Source: Selenomonadales bacterium
Lineage (GTDB): Bacteria; Bacillota; Negativicutes; Sporomusales; UBA7701
Assembly (NCBI GenBank): GCA_029975165.1
Contig: JARKPR010000035.1
Span: 1 to 64,000, forward strand
Reading direction: 5' to 3'
DNA length: 64,000 nucleotides
A program made the translations under genes and the position numbers. Under the pieces are notes generated by a model. That model was not told the DNA's origin and did no database searches. It saw only the letters and a program-made list of their open reading frames with translations. This document shows, in pieces, positions 60,703 through 64,000 of this stretch (the first letter of the stretch is position 1; each line of letters begins with the position of its first letter).

Positions 60703-61632
60703 ATGCAGGAATACGACATTATAGTTGTCGGCGCCGGCCCGGCCGGCTTGACCGCGGCGATTTACGGCGCCCGCAGCAAGAGAAAGACGCTGATAATCGA
60801 GAAACTGGCCGCCGGCGGGCAGGCGGCGACCACCGAAGAGATAGAGAACTATCCCGGATTCCCTAAAGGGATTACGGGTCCCGAATTGGCGGCGATGATG
60901 GCCGAGCAGGCGAAGCATTTCGGCGCCGAGCTGCTGGCCGCCAAGGTGCAAGGCCTGGTCATCGACGGAGCCCGGCGCATCGTAAAGACCAATAAAGGGG
61001 ACTTCCGGGCCCCGGTCGTTATAATCGCTTCCGGCGCAGCCCCGAAGCTGCTCGGCTGTCCGGGAGAACTGAAGTTCAGGTCGCGTGGCGTTTCCTACTG
61101 CGCCACCTGCGATGCGGCGTTTTACGAAGAAGCGCAGGTCATGGTGGTGGGCGGCGGCGACGCCGCCGTGGAAGAGGCGCTGTATCTTACCAAGTTTGCG
61201 GATAAAGTAACGCTTGTCCACCGGCGCGACAGCCTGCGGGCGGCGAAGATAGCCCAGGAGAGGGCCAAGGACAATCCCAAGCTGGAAATCGTTTGGAATA
61301 CCGTGGTCGAGGAGATCGAGGGCGGAGACATGGTGGAAAAAGTCGTCCTCAAAGATGTCGTGAGTGGCGGTAAGCGCACCGTGCCTATCGACGGGGTTTT
61401 CATCTATGTCGGCACCGAGCCGAACACCGACTGGCTCGGCGGCTTTGTCGAGACCGATGGCCAGGGGTATATTCTCACCGACGAGAATATGAGAACGAAT
61501 TTGCCTGGCGTGTATGCAGTCGGCGACATCAGAAAAAAACCGCTGCGGCAGGTAATTACCGCCGCTGCCGACGGCGCCGTCGCCGCCGTTCATGCCGAGA
61601 AATACCTAGAAGACCAACTGCATTCCGTGTAA
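60703..61632 (+). CDS. trxB: Thioredoxin reductase
   Basis: FAD/NADPH enzyme of 309 residues that reduces the operon's thioredoxin. FAD motif GAGPAGLTAAIYGARS (about residues 10-25), redox disulfide in YCATCDAAF (about 133-141), NAD(P) fold GGGDAAVEEALYL and YAVGDIRKKPLRQ are all present. The start follows GAGAGGAGAATGGT. In amino-acid-reducing anaerobes trxB and trxA are standard neighbours of grd genes and supply electrons to component A/B. Confidence 0.95.
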   Translation: MQEYDIIVVGAGPAGLTAAIYGARSKRKTLIIEKLAAGGQAATTEEIENYPGFPKGITGPELAAMMAEQAKHFGAELLAAKVQGLVIDGARRIVKTNKGDFRAPVVIIASGAAPKLLGCPGELKFRSRGVSYCATCDAAFYEEAQVMVVGGGDAAVEEALYLTKFADKVTLVHRRDSLRAAKIAQERAKDNPKLEIVWNTVVEEIEGGDMVEKVVLKDVVSGGKRTVPIDGVFIYVGTEPNTDWLGGFVETDGQGYILTDENMRTNLPGVYAVGDIRKKPLRQVITAAADGAVAAVHAEKYLEDQLHSV

Positions 61633-61654
61633 GCAGCGAAAGGAGGTGAGACTG

Positions 61655-61987
61655 ATGGCCGGATTAATCGAAGTAAACAAAGATAATTTTGACCAGGAGG
61701 TAAAAGAAGCCAATCTCCCTGTTTTGGTCGACTTTTGGGGCCCCAAATGCGTTCCCTGCATGGGTCTCATGCCAGCCGTCGAGGAGATTGCCGCCCGCTA
61801 TGCCGGGAAGATGAAATTCTGTAAGGTCAACACTGCGGAAAATCGCCGCTTGGCGATCCAGCAAAAGGTGCTGAGCCTTCCCACCTTCTTGTTCTACAAG
61901 AATGGTGAGCTGGCCGACCAATTGCAAGGCGAGTTCGGGCCGGAGGAAATAGAGGCGAAGATTAAAGCGATGCTAGGGCTTAATTAG
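61655..61987 (+). CDS. trxA: Thioredoxin with CVPC active site
   Basis: 110 residues. FWGPKCVPCMGLMPAVEE puts the redox site C-V-P-C at about residues 32-35, instead of the usual C-G-P-C. I recall a similar motif in thioredoxins of glycine-reducing bacteria. The cis-Pro is in LSLPTFLFYKNGE. Start ATG at 61655 follows AAAGGAGGTGAGACTG. It should reduce the Sec-Cys centres of the reductase complex. Confidence 0.93.
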   Translation: MAGLIEVNKDNFDQEVKEANLPVLVDFWGPKCVPCMGLMPAVEEIAARYAGKMKFCKVNTAENRRLAIQQKVLSLPTFLFYKNGELADQLQGEFGPEEIEAKIKAMLGLN

Positions 61988-62023
61988 TATAGCCGACGCT
62001 ACGGAGAATTGGAGGTGGATAAC

Positions 62024-62491
62024 GTGTCTATTTTAGCAGGGAAAAAAGTCATCATCATGGGCGACCGGGACGGTATTCCCGGGCCAGCTATCGCCGAATG
62101 CGCCAATAGCGCCGGCGCCGATGTCGTCTTCGTCACGACCGAATGCTTTGTCTGAACGGCGGCAGGCACGGTGGATCTGCAGAACCAGGCCCGGATCAAA
62201 GAATTGACCGAACAATACGGCGGCGAAAATATCGTGATGCTGCTCGGCGGTGCCGAGCCTGAAAGCGCCTCGATTGCCGCCGAAACGGTCACAGTAGGTG
62301 ATCCGACCTTCGCAGGTCCGCTGGCAGGAGTCTCGTTGGGACTCAAAGTGTATCATGTCGTGGAACCGGAGATTAAGGCTGAATTTGACCCCAAGGTATA
62401 CGAGGAACAGGTGGCGATGATGGAGATGGTTTTGGATGTAGACAATCTCGTCGCCGAAGTAGCGAAAATGCGCCAGGAAGGAAGCAAATAA
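62024..62491 (+). CDS. grdA: GrdA selenoprotein 2, canonical
   Basis: 155 residues if UGA at 62153 is Sec44, the classical position for selenoprotein A. C-F-V-U-T-A-A-G is intact, preceded by [20 protein letters not shown] and followed by [24 protein letters not shown] start with TTGGAGGTGGATAAC in front. It lies between trxA and grdC. Unlike grdA1, it should be fully functional for component C transfer. Two grdA genes in one operon suggest division of labour. Confidence 0.95.
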
Positions 62492-62512
62492 GGAAGTAAG
62501 TATCGGTCATGG

Positions 62513-62543
62513 CCACCGTCGTCGATGCTATCGGCGACGGTGG
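62513..62543 (+). other. Intercistronic hairpin between grdA2 and grdC
   Basis: CCACCGTCG (62513-62521) pairs perfectly with CGACGGTGG (62535-62543). No T run. It may stabilise the abundant grdA transcript or lower grdC expression, as component A is needed in excess. Confidence 0.65.
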
Positions 62544-62580
62544 GTGATTATCTTGTTGGAGCAACGGAGGTCGTCATATC

Positions 62581-64000
62581 ATGCCTGTTGTCAAAGGGGT
62601 AGGCTATTCGTTGATTCACGCCCCGAATATCCTTTACCATAACGGCACCACCCAGACCAGCGAACGCAAAAAGAACCCCCAATCCGAATATCTCGCCAAA
62701 TTGGCCAATCACTTGCGTAGCTACGAAACGGCGCTGGCGTATGCCCCCAATCAGGTTTATATCGGCAACATCGGCATGGACGAACTAAGGTCCATCCCCC
62801 GCCCCTGGTACTCCTCTCCGGTTGCCAAGGCCGACCGGTTTGGCCCCTATGGCGAGATCATGCCGGAGGACGAATTTTACGGCCTTATTAAAATAGCCGA
62901 TTCTTTCGACCTCGTCCGGCTCGAGGCTGAGTTTTCGGCTGCGGTCAAGGCAAAGCTGGCCAGGCACCGCTATCTTGGCAATGAACTGATTAAGCGCTTA
63001 TCCGACGGCAAGGAACTGGCCCAGATCCAAAAACTGGTGGATGATCAGGGCGCAGAGGGACTCTTTATAGCCGGGCGACTGGTGGGCTGTGTGCGCTCGG
63101 CTCATGAAATAGACGAAAACTTATCCGCCCATGTCATGCTCGAAAATCTGGTGACGAAAGCATCCTCGCTTTTGCCGCTTTTCTATCTGCTAACAACGGC
63201 TGGCGCAAAACCGGCCGATATCGACTATATCATTGAGTGTTCGGAAGAAGCTTGCGGCGACATGAACCAGCGCGGCGGCGGCAACTTCGCCAAGGCGATC
63301 GGCGAACTGGCCGGGCTGGTCAACGCGAGCGGCAGCGATGTCCGCGGTTTCTGCGCCGGTCCTGTCCATGCCATATTACAGGCCGCATCCCTGGTAAAGT
63401 CCGGGGTATTTAAGAATGTCGCCGTTGTCGGCGGCGGCTCGGCCGCCAAGCTGGGCATGAACGGCAAAGACCATGTGAACAAAAACCTGCCGGTCCTGGA
63501 AGATATGCTGGGAACTTTTGCGCTGCTCATCGCCGCGGATGACGGCTTCAATCCCGTGATTCGCCTCGACGTGGTCGGCAAGCACAATATCGGCACAGGA
63601 TCTTCGCCGCAACAGGTAATGACGGCGCTGGTGGCCGAGCCGGCAGCCAAGCTTAACCTGAAATTGGGCGACATCGACCACTTCTCGGCCGAAATGCAGA
63701 ATCCGGAGATTACCGAACCTGCCGGAGCCGGTAACGTGCCTGAGGCCAATTACAAAATGATCGCCGCCCTGGCCGTAATGGCCGGCGAAATTGCCAGAGG
63801 CGAAATCCTCCAGTTTGTCGAAAAGCATGGCTTAATAGGCTTCGCCCCGACACAGGGCCATATACCGTCCGGAGTGCCGGCGCTGGGATACTTCCGCGAC
63901 CAGATCCTTGCCGGCCGGGCCAAGACCTGCATGCTTATCGGCAAAGGCAGCCTGTTCCTCGGGAGGATGACGAACCTGTTCGACGGCCTGTCGCTTGTCA
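62581..64000 (+). CDS. grdC: Glycine reductase complex component C, GrdC subunit (partial)
   Basis: ATG after AACGGAGGTCGTCATATC opens a frame that runs off the window end (473 residues seen). It starts VVKGVGYSLIHAPNILYHN and includes EEACGDMNQRGGGNFAKAIGE and FCAGPVHAILQAASLVKSG, which mark GrdC, the thiolase-like subunit of component C that releases acetyl phosphate from the selenoprotein-A-bound intermediate. PTQGHIPSGVPALGYFRDQ is another family block. The partner grdD is expected just outside the window. Confidence 0.92.
   Translation, partial: MPVVKGVGYSLIHAPNILYHNGTTQTSERKKNPQSEYLAKLANHLRSYETALAYAPNQVYIGNIGMDELRSIPRPWYSSPVAKADRFGPYGEIMPEDEFYGLIKIADSFDLVRLEAEFSAAVKAKLARHRYLGNELIKRLSDGKELAQIQKLVDDQGAEGLFIAGRLVGCVRSAHEIDENLSAHVMLENLVTKASSLLPLFYLLTTAGAKPADIDYIIECSEEACGDMNQRGGGNFAKAIGELAGLVNASGSDVRGFCAGPVHAILQAASLVKSGVFKNVAVVGGGSAAKLGMNGKDHVNKNLPVLEDMLGTFALLIAADDGFNPVIRLDVVGKHNIGTGSSPQQVMTALVAEPAAKLNLKLGDIDHFSAEMQNPEITEPAGAGNVPEANYKMIAALAVMAGEIARGEILQFVEKHGLIGFAPTQGHIPSGVPALGYFRDQILAGRAKTCMLIGKGSLFLGRMTNLFDGLSLV

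Overview
The window is GC-rich and reads like a strictly anaerobic, amino-acid-using Firmicute. The supporting signs are a tandem glycine riboswitch, two T-box leaders, an ECF transporter, an oxygen-sensitive two-subunit serine dehydratase, tRNA-Sec and a selenocysteine-dependent glycine-reductase-type locus. A Sporomusaceae-like (Negativicutes) host is my inference from gene content and GC. No rRNA or other taxonomic marker is present.

Left part, about 1-30.6 kb, looks like the older genome. It holds a decayed tricarboxylate transporter, an omega-amidase-like hydrolase, and a riboswitch-controlled operon gcvT-gcvH-gcvPA-gcvPB-lpdA-sdaAB-sdaAA that takes glycine to C1 units and serine to pyruvate. 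After these come a TerC protein behind a structured leader, a SpoVD-like penicillin-binding protein, polX, a hydrogenase protease with hypA and hypB followed by an amidohydrolase, alanine dehydrogenase, a motB-cheR pair, a D,D-carboxypeptidase and a class V aminotransferase. The section ends with two T-box units. The first controls the ATPases and T protein of an ECF transporter. The second controls a TrpP-like substrate component and an arylacetate-CoA ligase.

Middle part, 30.5-38 kb, shows signs of insertion and decay: tRNA-Val, an AlkZ-like gene of different composition, a tyrosine-recombinase remnant, panB divergent from a LysR gene whose upstream region is duplicated, a DUF1450 gene, an FMN-dependent glutamate-synthase-like gene, corA and two tRNA-Ser genes.

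Right part, 38.0-64 kb, is the most interesting. An eleven-gene operon (38.5-52.3 kb) encodes three N-acyl-D-amino-acid deacylases, a complete dipeptide ABC transporter, a D-amino-acid transaminase, D-serine ammonia-lyase and D-glutamate cyclase, which together form a D-amino-acid salvage system. Next comes a tRNA-Sec gene placed about 5 bases downstream of the predicted start of a near-perfect sigma-54 promoter, then a sigma-54 activator gene. Two further sigma-54 promoters precede (i) a component-B-type reductase pair (a grdE-like gene and a grdB-like selenoprotein gene), a DASS transporter and a DsbA-like selenoprotein with a U-P-Y-C active site, and (ii) grdA1-trxB-trxA-grdA2-grdC.

Four UGA codons are best read as selenocysteine (57386, 59307, 60291, 62153). 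The component-B proteins and the first GrdA lack cysteines I expect in the glycine reductase family, whereas the second GrdA is canonical. My hypothesis is a sigma-54-induced, selenium-dependent reductase of unknown, possibly anionic, substrate, with tRNA-Sec supply wired into the same regulon.
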